A DNA stretch of 64,000 nucleotides from positions 325,630 through 389,629 of the forward strand of contig NZ_CP040602.1 of assembly GCF_005885815.1 (NCBI RefSeq), given 5' to 3'. Position numbers and translations under genes: made by a program. Below, piece after piece: positions 1 through 8,110 of the stretch. Within the stretch, counting starts at the first letter, position 1, and each line of letters begins with the position of its first letter. The notes below the pieces were generated by a model. That model was not told where the DNA came from, ran no database searches, and saw nothing but the letters and a program-made list of their open reading frames with translations. Source of the DNA: Thiomicrorhabdus sediminis. GTDB lineage: Bacteria > Pseudomonadota > Gammaproteobacteria > Thiomicrospirales > Thiomicrospiraceae.

Positions 1-1307
1 CACGTCGTATCGAAGTTCATGGGCACCAGGTCAGTGAATATTTAGGCGATGAACGGATTCAGCAGCAAATCAGCGATGATCCTTTGGCGTGGATCGAAGC
101 GTATCAAAATCAATTCAAGGTTTTCGAACAACCGGGTATGCCGGCGTTCAGTGGTGGCTTGGTTGGTTACTTCGGTTATGACACTGTACGTTTTGTCGAA
201 CCGCGTTTGCACAACAGTATGCCGTCTCAGGACGACATCGGTGCCGCCGATGTGCAGTTGTTAGTATCAACGGAATTGGTGGTATTCGATAACTTGAACG
301 GTCAGGTTCATATGATCGTCCATGCCGACCTAACCGAAGAGAATGCATTGGAGCAAGCCAATCAGCGTTTGGATGAACTGCAGACCCAGCTAAGTCATAC
401 CACGAGTGTGCCGCAAGACAGCAAGCAGCCGAGCATTGTTAAAGAAGAAGATTTTGTTTCCAGCTTTGGTGAAGAGCCTTTTAAGCAGGCCGTGGATAAA
501 ATCAAAGAATATATTCTCGCCGGTGATGCGATGCAGGTGGTGATTTCACAGCAGATGTCGATCGATTTCGATGCCGCGCCAATCGACCTGTACCGTGCCT
601 TGCGCTTTTTGAACCCGTCACCTTATATGTTCTTTGTCGATATGGGCGATTTGCAGATTGTCGGTTCATCACCGGAGATTCTGGTTCGTCTCGAAGACAA
701 TACGGTAACGGTGCGTCCAATTGCCGGAACGCGTCGTCGCGGTGTGACAGCGGAAAAAGACAAAGAACTTGAAATTGATTTATTAAACGATCCGAAGGAG
801 TTGGCCGAACATCTTATGTTGATCGATTTAGGCCGCAACGATGTCGGCCGTATCGCTGAGATCGGTTCGGTCGAATTAACCGAGAAGATGGTGGTCGAGC
901 GTTATTCCCACGTGATGCATATTGTTTCCAATGTTAACGGTCAAGCCAAAGCGGGAATGAGTGCGATGGATGTATTGCGCGCCACCTTTCCGGCCGGAAC
1001 CGTATCCGGTGCGCCGAAAATCCGTGCGATGGAAATCATCGATGAAATGGAACCGGTCAAGCGCGGCGTTTATGCCGGTGCGGTCGGTTATTTGGGGTGG
1101 CATGGCAATATGGATACCGCGATTGCCATTCGTACCGCGGTCATTAAAGATAATAAGCTGTTTGTTCAGGCCGGTGCCGGTATTGTCGCCGATTCGGTGC
1201 CGCAATCGGAATGGGATGAAACCATGAATAAAGGTCGTGCCATTTTTAGGGCGGCGCAGTTTGTTAGCGAAGGCTTGCATGCCGATACATTGCAGAACAA
1301 GAAATAG
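1..1307 (+). CDS. trpE: Anthranilate synthase component I (5' end outside window)
   Basis: With TrpG it converts chorismate and glutamine to anthranilate, the first committed step of tryptophan synthesis in the cytoplasm. The reading frame is open from base 3, so the true start lies upstream. The chorismate-binding domain fills the C-terminal two thirds, with PIAGTRRRG near 717-743, [11 protein letters not shown] near 822-854 and [15 protein letters not shown] near 991-1035. These motifs are shared with PabB, but the adjacent trpG, trpD and trpC make TrpE much more likely. trpG starts 24 bases downstream, consistent with one transcript. The N-terminal domain that carries the feedback tryptophan site is mostly missing from view. 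Confidence 0.95.
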   Translation, partial: RRIEVHGHQVSEYLGDERIQQQISDDPLAWIEAYQNQFKVFEQPGMPAFSGGLVGYFGYDTVRFVEPRLHNSMPSQDDIGAADVQLLVSTELVVFDNLNGQVHMIVHADLTEENALEQANQRLDELQTQLSHTTSVPQDSKQPSIVKEEDFVSSFGEEPFKQAVDKIKEYILAGDAMQVVISQQMSIDFDAAPIDLYRALRFLNPSPYMFFVDMGDLQIVGSSPEILVRLEDNTVTVRPIAGTRRRGVTAEKDKELEIDLLNDPKELAEHLMLIDLGRNDVGRIAEIGSVELTEKMVVERYSHVMHIVSNVNGQAKAGMSAMDVLRATFPAGTVSGAPKIRAMEIIDEMEPVKRGVYAGAVGYLGWHGNMDTAIAIRTAVIKDNKLFVQAGAGIVADSVPQSEWDETMNKGRAIFRAAQFVSEGLHADTLQNKK

Positions 1308-1331
1308 GTAAAGGTCAGTAAGGAAAATTTT

Positions 1332-1922
1332 ATGTTGTTGATGATTGATAATTACGATTCTTTTACCTATAACATCGTGCAGTATTTTGGTGAGCTAGGT
1401 CAGCAGGTTGAAGTCCACCGTAATGACCAGATCGATATTGCCACCATCGAGCAGATGAATCCGGAATTCTTGGTAATTTCCCCCGGCCCTTGTACGCCGA
1501 CAGAAGCCGGCATCTCCGTTGAAGCCATTAAGCATTTTGCCGGCAAGATTCCGATTATGGGGGTCTGCCTAGGTCACCAGAGTATCGGTCAGGCGTTTGG
1601 CGGCAATATCGTGCGTGCCAAACAGGTGATGCATGGTAAGACTTCTCCGGTTTATCATCGTAACTGCGGCATGTTTACTGATTTGCCAAATCCGGTGCAG
1701 ACCACGCGTTATCACTCGCTGGTTATCGAGCAAGCCAGTTTGCCGGATTGCCTTGAGGTCACCGCTTGGACACAGGATGAAAACGGCGAACTTGATGAGA
1801 TTATGGGTGTACGTCATAAAGAACTGCCGATCGAAGGGGTCCAGTTCCATCCAGAATCGATTCTCACCGAGCAAGGCCACCAGATGCTAAGAAATTTTTT
1901 GGACCAGAAGGGCTGTAAATAG
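1332..1922 (+). CDS. trpG: Anthranilate synthase component II (glutamine amidotransferase)
   Basis: This class I glutamine amidotransferase releases ammonia from glutamine and passes it to TrpE; the same subunit often serves PabB in folate synthesis. The 196-residue length is typical. The nucleophile-elbow motif [10 protein letters not shown] holds the catalytic Cys, and GVQFHPES near the C-terminus holds the catalytic His and Glu. The start at 1332 follows an AAGGAAAA ribosome site; a second in-frame ATG three codons later (MIDNYDSF) is also possible. It lies between trpE and trpD with short gaps, so it is probably co-transcribed. TrpG and PabA cannot be separated by sequence alone; context favours trpG. 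Confidence 0.95.
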   Translation: MLLMIDNYDSFTYNIVQYFGELGQQVEVHRNDQIDIATIEQMNPEFLVISPGPCTPTEAGISVEAIKHFAGKIPIMGVCLGHQSIGQAFGGNIVRAKQVMHGKTSPVYHRNCGMFTDLPNPVQTTRYHSLVIEQASLPDCLEVTAWTQDENGELDEIMGVRHKELPIEGVQFHPESILTEQGHQMLRNFLDQKGCK

Positions 1923-1944
1923 TCACACTGATTAGGAAAACGAT

Positions 1945-2964
1945 ATGGAATTGAAAGCCGCCTTAGAAACGCTATTAAGCCGACAAGATTTAAGTACAGA
2001 TCAGATGGAATCTGTCATGCATCAATTGATGTCGGGTAAAGCCACCGATGCACAGGTCGGCGCAATTCTTACCGCGCTGCGCATGAAGGGAGAGACTCAA
2101 GATGAAGTCACCGCTGCCGCGCATGTGATGCGTTCGCTGGCTTCCGCGGTTCCAATCAGTGATAAATCCAAATTGGTCGATACCTGCGGTACCGGTGGAG
2201 ACGGTGCCAATACCTTCAATATCTCCACCGCGAGTGCGTTTGTGGTAGCCGCCGCAGGTGCCACCGTTGCCAAACACGGCAACCGTTCTATTTCGAGTAA
2301 GTCCGGCAGTGCCGATGTACTTGAAGCCGCCGGTGTAAATCTGAATCTTACGCCGCAACAAGTGGGTGAGTGTATTGACCAGACCAATGTCGGTTTTATG
2401 TTTGCCCCGGCGCATCATAGTGCGATGAAGCATGTGATCAATGCCCGTAAAGAAATGGGTGTCAGAACCGTGTTCAATATGCTGGGGCCTTTGACCAATC
2501 CAGCCGGCGCACCATTTCAGGTGATTGGTGTCTATGCAAAAGAATTAACTACCTTGTTTGCCAAGGTTCTGCAGCGTTTAGGTTCCAGCCATGTCATGGT
2601 GGTTCACGCCGAAGACGGTTTGGATGAAATCAGTATCGCCAGCAGAACCTTTGTTGCCGAATTGAAAAACGGTGAGGTCACTGAATGGGTTTTAGACCCA
2701 GCCGATTACGATATGGATCATGCCACCTTGGAAGAGCTTGCGGTGGACTCGGCTTTGGATAGCTTGAATATCATCCGTGCGGTTTTTGCCAATAACGAGT
2801 CGGCCGCCAAGGATATTGTTTGTTTGAATGCCGGCGCCGCTTTGTATGTCGCAGGTTTAGCGGATAATTATGCCGAGGGCGTTTTACTGGCGCGAACCGT
2901 GATTGCCGATGGACTGGCGCAGCAGAAATTCAATGAATTTATCAGCAAGACACAATCCCTTTAA
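1945..2964 (+). CDS. trpD: Anthranilate phosphoribosyltransferase
   Basis: It transfers the phosphoribosyl group of PRPP to anthranilate, the second tryptophan-specific step. The 339-residue length fits the stand-alone family. The PRPP-binding glycine-rich motif DTCGTGGDG is present, followed by FNISTASAFV and KHGNRSISSKSGSADVLE, which hold the phosphate and anthranilate contacts. GPLTNPA occurs near the middle. A TAGGAAAA ribosome site precedes the ATG, 22 bases after trpG. The gene is intact and lies in the usual trpGDC order. Confidence 0.97.
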   Translation: MELKAALETLLSRQDLSTDQMESVMHQLMSGKATDAQVGAILTALRMKGETQDEVTAAAHVMRSLASAVPISDKSKLVDTCGTGGDGANTFNISTASAFVVAAAGATVAKHGNRSISSKSGSADVLEAAGVNLNLTPQQVGECIDQTNVGFMFAPAHHSAMKHVINARKEMGVRTVFNMLGPLTNPAGAPFQVIGVYAKELTTLFAKVLQRLGSSHVMVVHAEDGLDEISIASRTFVAELKNGEVTEWVLDPADYDMDHATLEELAVDSALDSLNIIRAVFANNESAAKDIVCLNAGAALYVAGLADNYAEGVLLARTVIADGLAQQKFNEFISKTQSL

Positions 2965-3045
2965 ATAAAGGACGCGGAGTATTGGTTCCGTGTTGATGTG
3001 TCGGCATGGCTTTTTAGCCTTTTGTATGTTTTAAAGGAACGCTCA

Positions 3046-3849
3046 ATGAGTGGTACACCAACCATTTTAAAAAAGATTATTTTCCGTAAATTAGAAGAGA
3101 TTCAAGAAGGCTGTGAGAAAATCCCGCTTCGTGAAATGAAGCAAAAAGCCCTAATGATGAGCACTACGCCAACGCGTGGTTTTGCCGATGCTTTACAAGC
3201 CAAGTTAGACAAGGGTGAATCGGCGGTTATCGCTGAAATCAAAAAAGCCTCGCCATCCAAAGGTGTTTTGCGTGATCCGTTTGATCCGGTGGAAATCGCC
3301 AAGTCTTATCAAGAAAACGGTGCCGCTTGTTTATCGGTTCTGACCGATAAGGATTTCTTTCAAGGGTCCAATGAGTATTTGCAGCAGGTTCGAGAGGCGG
3401 TTGAATTGCCGATTATCCGCAAGGACTTTATTGTCGATGACTATCAGGTTTATGAAGCGCGTGTTATCGGTGCCGACTGTATTCTATTGATTGCCGCGGC
3501 GATCGGTGATGCACAGATGTTCGAACTGACTCAAACGGCGATGCAACTCGGTATGGATGTGCTGATCGAAGTGCATAACGAAGAAGAACTGGAGCGCGCG
3601 TTGCGTTTACCTTTACCAATGATCGGTATCAACAACCGCGATTTGCATAGTTTTGATGTCACTTTGGAAACCACGTTGAAAATGCTCGATAAGATTCCGG
3701 ATGACCGTATTGTGATTACCGAAAGTGGTATTTTGGGGCCGGAAGATGTCGCCAAAATGCGCGAGCACCACGTCAATAGTTTCTTGGTGGGTGAAGCCTT
3801 TATGCGTGCCGATAACCCGGGTGAGAAATTGGCGGAGTTATTCAAATAA
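3046..3849 (+). CDS. trpC: Indole-3-glycerol phosphate synthase
   Basis: It closes the indole ring, converting CdRP to indole-3-glycerol phosphate on a TIM-barrel fold. The motifs [12 protein letters not shown] (catalytic Lys), [32 protein letters not shown] and ITESGI occur in family order. The 267-residue product is typical and has no fused PRAI (TrpF) domain. I chose ATG 3046 because AAAGGAAC lies just upstream; the frame extends to a GTG at 2998, but those 16 residues have no family counterpart. It is the last gene before a terminator, so trpF, trpB and trpA are not part of this transcript. Confidence 0.96.
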   Translation: MSGTPTILKKIIFRKLEEIQEGCEKIPLREMKQKALMMSTTPTRGFADALQAKLDKGESAVIAEIKKASPSKGVLRDPFDPVEIAKSYQENGAACLSVLTDKDFFQGSNEYLQQVREAVELPIIRKDFIVDDYQVYEARVIGADCILLIAAAIGDAQMFELTQTAMQLGMDVLIEVHNEEELERALRLPLPMIGINNRDLHSFDVTLETTLKMLDKIPDDRIVITESGILGPEDVAKMREHHVNSFLVGEAFMRADNPGEKLAELFK

Positions 3850-3891
3850 TCCCACGCTTGTCCACAGCAGGCTCAGTCATGCCTATATTCC

Positions 3892-3918
3892 AAAGCCAGT
3901 CAGTTGACTGGCTTTTTT
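3892..3918 (+). terminator. Rho-independent terminator after trpC
   Basis: An 11-bp perfect stem (AAAGCCAGTCA with TGACTGGCTTT) is followed by six T. It lies 43 bases after the trpC stop and separates trpEGDC from the trpB-like gene. Confidence 0.85.
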
Positions 3919-3936
3919 GTGAGTGGAGAAGTCGTA

Positions 3937-3966
3937 TTATTATCAATAATCTTTAGTTGATAATAA
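3937..3966. repeat. Perfect 10-10-10 inverted repeat upstream of trpB-like gene
   Basis: TTATTATCAA at 3937-3946 and its exact complement TTGATAATAA at 3957-3966 are separated by 10 bases. Half-site centres are 20 bp apart, about two helical turns, which suits a dimeric regulator. It lies between the trpC terminator and the trpB-like start, about 80 bases before the ATG. It does not resemble the E. coli TrpR operator. It could instead form an RNA hairpin. Its function is unknown. Confidence 0.5.
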
Positions 3967-4048
3967 AAATTACCAGCCGCAGGCATGTCTTGATTTGGTT
4001 ATGATGAGTGCTACAAAAAAACATCATTCGATAATCAAGGAGCAATTC

Positions 4049-5245
4049 ATGTCATATTTAAAAAGTACGCCGAATAAGGAAGGTTATTTTGGTGATTTCG
4101 GTGGTGCGTTTTTGCCCCCGGAACTGATTCCGCATTTCGAACAGATCAATAAAGCCTATTTGGAACTAGGTCGTTCGGCGGACTTTTTAAATGAGCTTAA
4201 ATATATCCGTAAGCATTATCAAGGTCGTCCAACGCCGGTTTATTATGCACATAACTTAAGCCGTGAAGTGGGCGCGCATATCTATTTGAAGCGTGAAGAC
4301 CTGAATCACTCGGGCGCACATAAATTGAATCACTGTATGGCCGAAGCCTTATTGGCGAAACACATGGGTAAAACCAAACTGATTGCCGAAACCGGTGCCG
4401 GTCAGCATGGTGTGGCGCTAGCAACCGCAGCGGCGTATTTCGGGATGGAGTGTGAAATCCATATGGGTGAAATCGATATTGCCAAAGAAGCGCCCAATGT
4501 CACCCGTATGAAATTGTTAGGTGCTCAGGTTGTGCCGGTTGGTTTTGGCGGACGTTCTTTAAAAGAGGCGGTCGACTCGGCATTCCAATCTTATGTACCG
4601 CAAGCGGATACCGCACTATTCGCGATCGGTTCGGTGGTCGGGCCACACCCATTCCCGATGATGGTGCGTGACTTCCAGTCGGTGGTTGGCTTTGAAGCGC
4701 GTGAACAGTATTTGGAAATGGTTGGCGAATTGCCGGATGAAGTAGGCGCCTGTGTCGGTGGTGGATCAAATGCGATGGGCTTGTTCTCCGGGTTTATGGA
4801 TGATGAGGGAGTCGGCAAAAATGGTGTCGAACCTTTAGGTCGCGGAACCAATCTGGGTGAGCATTCGGCAACCATGACTTATGGTAAACCGGGAATGATT
4901 CACGGTTTTAAATGTCTGGTATTGGAAGATGAAGAGGGTAACCCGGCGCCGGTTCATTCGATCGCATCCGGTTTGGATTATCCGGGAGTCGGGCCTGAGC
5001 ACTCTTATCTGAAAACGGTAGGGAAGGTGAATTATCATGCGGTCACCGATGATGAAACCTTGGATGCGTTCTATAAGTTATCGCGTATGGAAGGGATTAT
5101 CCCTGCGTTGGAAAGTTCTCATGCGGTGGCCTGGGCAATGAAGCACGGTAAAGCAAATCCGGGTTCTACCATCTTGATCAATTTGTCGGGGCGCGGCGAC
5201 AAGGATATTGATTATGTTGCCGACAATTTCGGTACCGGTGAATAA
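4049..5245 (+). CDS. trpB: Tryptophan synthase beta chain family protein (divergent, no adjacent trpA)
   Basis: This PLP enzyme of the TrpB family would condense indole with serine to give tryptophan. At 398 residues it matches ordinary TrpB length. The PLP lysine is Lys92 in GAHKLNH, the catalytic glutamate is Glu114 in ETGAGQHG, and the PLP-serine loop SGRGDKD is near the C-terminus. The segment after the lysine reads [13 protein letters not shown] where E. coli TrpB has QVLGQALLAKRMG, so it is a divergent member. ATG 4049 was chosen for its AAGGAGC site; the frame opens at 3995. No trpA or trpF lies nearby and a terminator separates it from trpC. It may be a second, stand-alone TrpB that uses free indole, with the main trpFBA set elsewhere. 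Confidence 0.85.
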   Translation: MSYLKSTPNKEGYFGDFGGAFLPPELIPHFEQINKAYLELGRSADFLNELKYIRKHYQGRPTPVYYAHNLSREVGAHIYLKREDLNHSGAHKLNHCMAEALLAKHMGKTKLIAETGAGQHGVALATAAAYFGMECEIHMGEIDIAKEAPNVTRMKLLGAQVVPVGFGGRSLKEAVDSAFQSYVPQADTALFAIGSVVGPHPFPMMVRDFQSVVGFEAREQYLEMVGELPDEVGACVGGGSNAMGLFSGFMDDEGVGKNGVEPLGRGTNLGEHSATMTYGKPGMIHGFKCLVLEDEEGNPAPVHSIASGLDYPGVGPEHSYLKTVGKVNYHAVTDDETLDAFYKLSRMEGIIPALESSHAVAWAMKHGKANPGSTILINLSGRGDKDIDYVADNFGTGE

Positions 5246-5269
5246 TCCCTGCCCGAAGTTTAGAGGAAT

Positions 5270-5295
5270 AAACGCGCTCTTGAGCGCGTTTTTTT
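5270..5295 (+). terminator. Terminator after trpB-like gene
   Basis: AAACGCGCTC pairs with GAGCGCGTTT in a 10-bp GC-rich stem with a minimal loop, ending in a run of T. It lies 24 bases after the trpB-like stop. Confidence 0.88.
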
Positions 5296-5390
5296 ATGGC
5301 TGTGATCTAGCTTCATTGTCCGGATTATGAAGATTTGCTGACGCAGGCTGACATCTTTTTTACGGAACCCTTTAAGTGAGCAATTCGCTT

Positions 5391-5419
5391 TTGCAGTTTA
5401 GAAAGGCCTTTGCTATGCT
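5391..5419 (+). promoter_or_regulatory. Probable sigma-70 promoter for the PA2779/PA2778-like pair
   Basis: TTGCAG (5391-5396), a 17-base spacer and TATGCT (5414-5419) precede the ATG at 5449 by about 30 bases. This fits a single promoter for the two overlapping genes that follow. Confidence 0.55.
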
Positions 5420-5448
5420 AAAACTCCTTATCGAGAGGAGATTACAAA

Positions 5449-5826
5449 ATGAGAAAAGCAATTACATTAAGTGTTTTATTGTCGTTCTTTAGTGTATTGG
5501 CGTTACCGGTGCAGGCGGCAATGGTAGGCACTGAAGAAATTGTGCAAAACGCACAAATGATCGATGAACGCGCTAAGCTGAACGAGTTTTTGCAGCGTGA
5601 AGATGTCAAAGTCCAGTTTGAAAATATGGGAGTCGCATCTCAAGATATCGAACAGCGTGTGGCGGCACTGACAGATCAAGAAGTCATACAGCTTAATCAG
5701 CAGATGGAAACCCTGCCTGCCGGTGAAGGTATTGTCGGATTGGCGGTATTTTTATTTGTGGTCTTTATCATTACCGATGCATTAGGGGCGACCGATCTAT
5801 TCGATTTTGTCGATCCGATTCGTTAA
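5449..5826 (+). CDS. PA2779 family protein (small exported protein)
   Basis: This is a 125-residue protein of unknown function resembling Pseudomonas PA2779. Residues 1-23 form a signal peptide ending PVQA. A charged middle part (ERAKLNEFLQRE, then DIEQRVAALTDQEV) resembles a short helical regulatory segment. Residues about 98-115 form one hydrophobic span (VGLAVFLFVVFIITDAL), so the mature protein is probably membrane anchored. AGGAG precedes the ATG. Its stop overlaps the start of the peptidase-like gene by one base (TAATG), so the two are very likely translated together and may act together. The family name is recognised from sequence; no biochemical role is known to me. Confidence 0.8.
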   Translation: MRKAITLSVLLSFFSVLALPVQAAMVGTEEIVQNAQMIDERAKLNEFLQREDVKVQFENMGVASQDIEQRVAALTDQEVIQLNQQMETLPAGEGIVGLAVFLFVVFIITDALGATDLFDFVDPIR

Positions 5827-6839
5827 TGACAAGCGCATTAATACAGCGATTACACACCCGGCTTTTGTCGGGTGTTTTGTTTGTGCTGATTGTTGCGGTA
5901 ATGCAAGGCTGTGCCTATGCGCCACAGGTTAAGCAACTGCAACAAAACGGTTGGGACAATTTATCGATTGCCAAGGCCGTCGAGTTGACCGATGTGCCCT
6001 TTTTCCCCCAACAGAAATATCAGTGTGGGCCGGCGGCCTTGGCGACAGTGCTTAACTACAACAATATTAATGTCGAGCCGGAAGAGCTGCGCGCCAAAGT
6101 TTATGTGCCGAAACGTCAGGGCAGTTTTCAAATAGAGATGATTGCCGCGACTCGCCAATACGGCAAACTGCCTTATCCATTGGATCCGAGTCTTGAGGAT
6201 CTGCTAAGAGAAGTTGATGCAGGCAATCCGGTGCTGGTGTTGCAAAATTTGGCTTTCGAGAACATGCCGCAATGGCATTTTGCGGTGGTAGTCGGTTATG
6301 ACCTGAATCGCTCTGAAATTATTTTACGTTCAGCCACCAGCAAGCGCTGGACAACGTCGCTGAGCAATTTCGAACAAACCTGGCGTAAGTCGAATTATTG
6401 GGCATTGGTGGTTACCGATGCCGATAAGGTTCCGCCTACAGCAACCGTTTCCAAATGGTTGGCGGCCGGTTTGGATTTAGAAAAAATAAAGCGTTATCAA
6501 CAGGCGCAACAATCCTATCGGGCGGCAACGCGAAACTGGCCGTTACAAGACAAGCCATGGTTAGCCTTAAGCAATCTGTTTTATAAGCAAAAGCGTTATC
6601 AGGATGCATCTGCCGTGCTCAAGCAAGCGCTGAGCAATATTAAAGACAGTGCCGAGCTATGGAATAACTATGCGTATCTGTTAAAACACGAAGGTTGTTA
6701 TCAGAGCGCGCAACAAGCCGCTGCATGTGCTTTGCAATTAAAGGCCGATGACAAGAATATCATCGCGACTTGGCAAGAGATGCAGCAGTTGGATTTATCC
6801 GGTTCGAAAAGCTGTGAGGCCATTCAATGCGACCGTTAA
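5826..6839 (+). CDS. PA2778 family cysteine peptidase (C39-like domain plus TPR), lipoprotein
   Basis: This is a 337-residue exported protein. A hydrophobic signal ends at VMQGC, a lipobox-like site with Cys29. The papain-like C39 domain follows: Cys67 in YQCGPAALATVLNY is the likely nucleophile, and His151 in WHFAVVVGYD the likely partner. Residues about 205-320 are helical repeats of TPR type (KRYQQAQQSYRAA, then KRYQDASAVLKQAL). Bacterial C39 domains cleave leader peptides, but here there is no ABC transporter and the domain sits outside the cytoplasmic membrane, so the substrate is unknown. Overlap with the PA2779-like gene suggests a functional pair. It converges with the oxygenase gene on the other strand with a single base between stops. 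Confidence 0.85.
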   Translation: MTSALIQRLHTRLLSGVLFVLIVAVMQGCAYAPQVKQLQQNGWDNLSIAKAVELTDVPFFPQQKYQCGPAALATVLNYNNINVEPEELRAKVYVPKRQGSFQIEMIAATRQYGKLPYPLDPSLEDLLREVDAGNPVLVLQNLAFENMPQWHFAVVVGYDLNRSEIILRSATSKRWTTSLSNFEQTWRKSNYWALVVTDADKVPPTATVSKWLAAGLDLEKIKRYQQAQQSYRAATRNWPLQDKPWLALSNLFYKQKRYQDASAVLKQALSNIKDSAELWNNYAYLLKHEGCYQSAQQAAACALQLKADDKNIIATWQEMQQLDLSGSKSCEAIQCDR

Positions 6840-6840
6840 A

Positions 6841-7482
6841 TCAGCGTGCCGGGTCGAGGTTTATCGCCGTTGAGGCATTGCAACGGAACCAGCCGGCGAT
6901 ACTGGCACGGGGTTGCTGTGTCGGCAATACCTCGTGTGGTGTCTGTTCACTTAAGAAAACCACCAACTTGCCGATTTCCGGCATTGCGGTATGTAAAACC
7001 TGTTCACCATCTTCACTGTAGATGACCAATTCACCGCCCCATTCATTTTGCCATTGCGGATTAAGGTAGAGTACGGTGGTAATCATGCGATTGGCATTGC
7101 CGCGGAAACTGTCGCTGTGTTTTTTATAGAAGTCGCCCGGGCTATAAAGCGCATAGTGGCATTCGTATTCAAACAAACCCATAAACAGCTCACGATTGAG
7201 TTGCTGTTGTAGCAGTGCCATTTGTGCGAGATACTGTTGTTGCGCTTCACTTTGACCGTTTAGCCAGTAGATAGAATCGCGGCGGATACCATGATTTTTT
7301 TGGTGTTGTTGTCCACGACCAATCCCGGCTTCTTCCATCTGACCTTGTTCATCCAAGGCGTCCAGTTCATTGAGCAGTTGCAAACATAGCTCATTGGAAA
7401 TGGCATTCGGCCATTCACACCAGCCTTTTTCGACCAGCGCATCAATCATGTGCGCAATGATTTCTACCGATAAGCTCTGCAT
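6841..7482 (-). CDS. 2-oxoglutarate/Fe(II)-dependent oxygenase (prolyl-4-hydroxylase-like)
   Basis: This is a 213-residue double-stranded beta-helix oxygenase. The iron ligands are visible as His122-x-Asp124 in YKKHSDSF and His183 in TPHEVLP, with Arg192 in QPRASIAGW as the likely 2-oxoglutarate carboxylate contact. TTVLYLNPQW and GGELVIY are typical of the P4Hc/2OG-FeII_Oxy_3 group. Members hydroxylate proteins or small molecules; EF-Tu and ribosomal protein hydroxylases belong to this broad class, but the substrate here cannot be read from sequence. It is a lone gene converging on the C39-like peptidase gene, with the sRNA/leader region behind it. Confidence 0.85.
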   Translation of the reverse strand: MQSLSVEIIAHMIDALVEKGWCEWPNAISNELCLQLLNELDALDEQGQMEEAGIGRGQQHQKNHGIRRDSIYWLNGQSEAQQQYLAQMALLQQQLNRELFMGLFEYECHYALYSPGDFYKKHSDSFRGNANRMITTVLYLNPQWQNEWGGELVIYSEDGEQVLHTAMPEIGKLVVFLSEQTPHEVLPTQQPRASIAGWFRCNASTAINLDPAR

Positions 7483-7620
7483 AAGAATGCTTCCAAATTT
7501 TGAGGAAGCGAATTATGCGCTTGTTTTTGATTTTTAACAATAAAAATAATCGAGGTGATGGATGGCCGGCATCAGTTTTAAAAAATAAGTGATTTTTATT
7601 ATTAGGTAAAAGATTTCTTT

Positions 7621-7649
7621 TTGTTTTTTAAAGAGTGGGTTGCTATCTT
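7621..7649 (+). promoter_or_regulatory. Probable promoter of candidate small RNA
   Basis: TTGTTT (7621-7626) and TATCTT (7644-7649) are spaced by 17 bases. Initiation would fall near 7656, just at the start of a strong stem-loop. Confidence 0.45.
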
Positions 7650-7653
7650 AGCT

Positions 7654-7812
7654 ATACCTGCCCGCTATAAGTCATTACGGGCAAGTATTTCACCTAAGGC
7701 AACACTAGGTAAGCGAGTGGCATAGTGATCTAAGTCTTTCGATTGCTAGTGAGGAATAATCAAACAATACTCACTTTTAAAAAAGTTTGTACGCGCTTCG
7801 GCGCGTTTTTTT
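7654..7812 (+). ncRNA. Candidate small RNA of about 155 nt
   Basis: No protein fits this stretch. It begins with an 11-bp stem (7654-7664 with 7678-7688, one C-A mismatch), contains AGTGAG (7748-7753) complementary to CTCACT (7770-7775), and ends in a textbook terminator with a TTCG tetraloop. A promoter-like pair lies just upstream. It matches no RNA family I recognise: it does not look like 6S, 4.5S, CsrB or tmRNA. It could be an independent sRNA or a prematurely terminated leader of the speD operon. Confidence 0.45.
7791..7812 (+). terminator. Terminator with UUCG tetraloop
   Basis: ACGCGC-TTCG-GCGCGT is followed by seven T. There is no coding region directly upstream on this strand, so it must end a non-coding transcript. 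Confidence 0.88.
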
Positions 7813-7873
7813 ATGCCTGAAAATGCGTATTGGCTCCGCTAAAAGAAAATTTGCTGACAGGATAAAAAAATAC

Positions 7874-7903
7874 TTGCTTTTTTTTCAAAAAATCCAATAA
7901 TAC
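7874..7903 (+). promoter_or_regulatory. Probable promoter of the speDEC operon
   Basis: TTGCTT (7874-7879) and TAATAC (7898-7903) are spaced by 18 bases in a T/A-tract-rich stretch. Initiation near 7910 would give a leader of about 200 bases before speD. Confidence 0.4.
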
Positions 7904-7985
7904 GCATCTTCCTTTTTCACACAGAAACCTTTGAAATTTTTGCAAAAATGCGAATTAACTAAAGGCAACAGAAAGAAAAATGGTT

Positions 7986-8088
7986 AACACCTCACATGAC
8001 AGAAATCATGTGGTTGGGGTTCAACAGACTAGCCTTTGTCCGTTGGACTAATATTAATCATTCATCCGTAGCTCATCTAATTTTACGG
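7986..8088 (+). other. Structured 5' leader of speD
   Basis: CACATGA (7993-7999) pairs with TCATGTG (8006-8012), extended by AACACC against GGGGTT (7986-7991 with 8016-8021). A small hairpin GTCC-GTT-GGAC follows at 8038-8048, and CCGTA (8066-8070) can pair with TACGG (8084-8088) just before the ribosome site. No ORF occupies the region. It could be a cis-acting element sensing polyamines or S-adenosylmethionine, but this is inference. Confidence 0.4.
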
Positions 8089-8110
8089 GTGTTTTCAAAA
8101 GGTGCTCAAG

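Noticed and set aside
876-1280. Long open frame on the minus strand inside trpE (134 codons)
   Set aside because: It lies wholly inside the well-supported trpE gene and its predicted product resembles no family; a shadow frame.
1990-2433. 147-codon minus-strand frame inside trpD
   Set aside because: Fully covered by trpD with its conserved motifs; a composition artefact.
7483-8100. CRISPR array, 6S RNA or tmRNA in the gap before speD
   Set aside because: There are no regularly spaced repeats, no tag-peptide frame or tRNA-like ends, and no match to the 6S layout that I can see.
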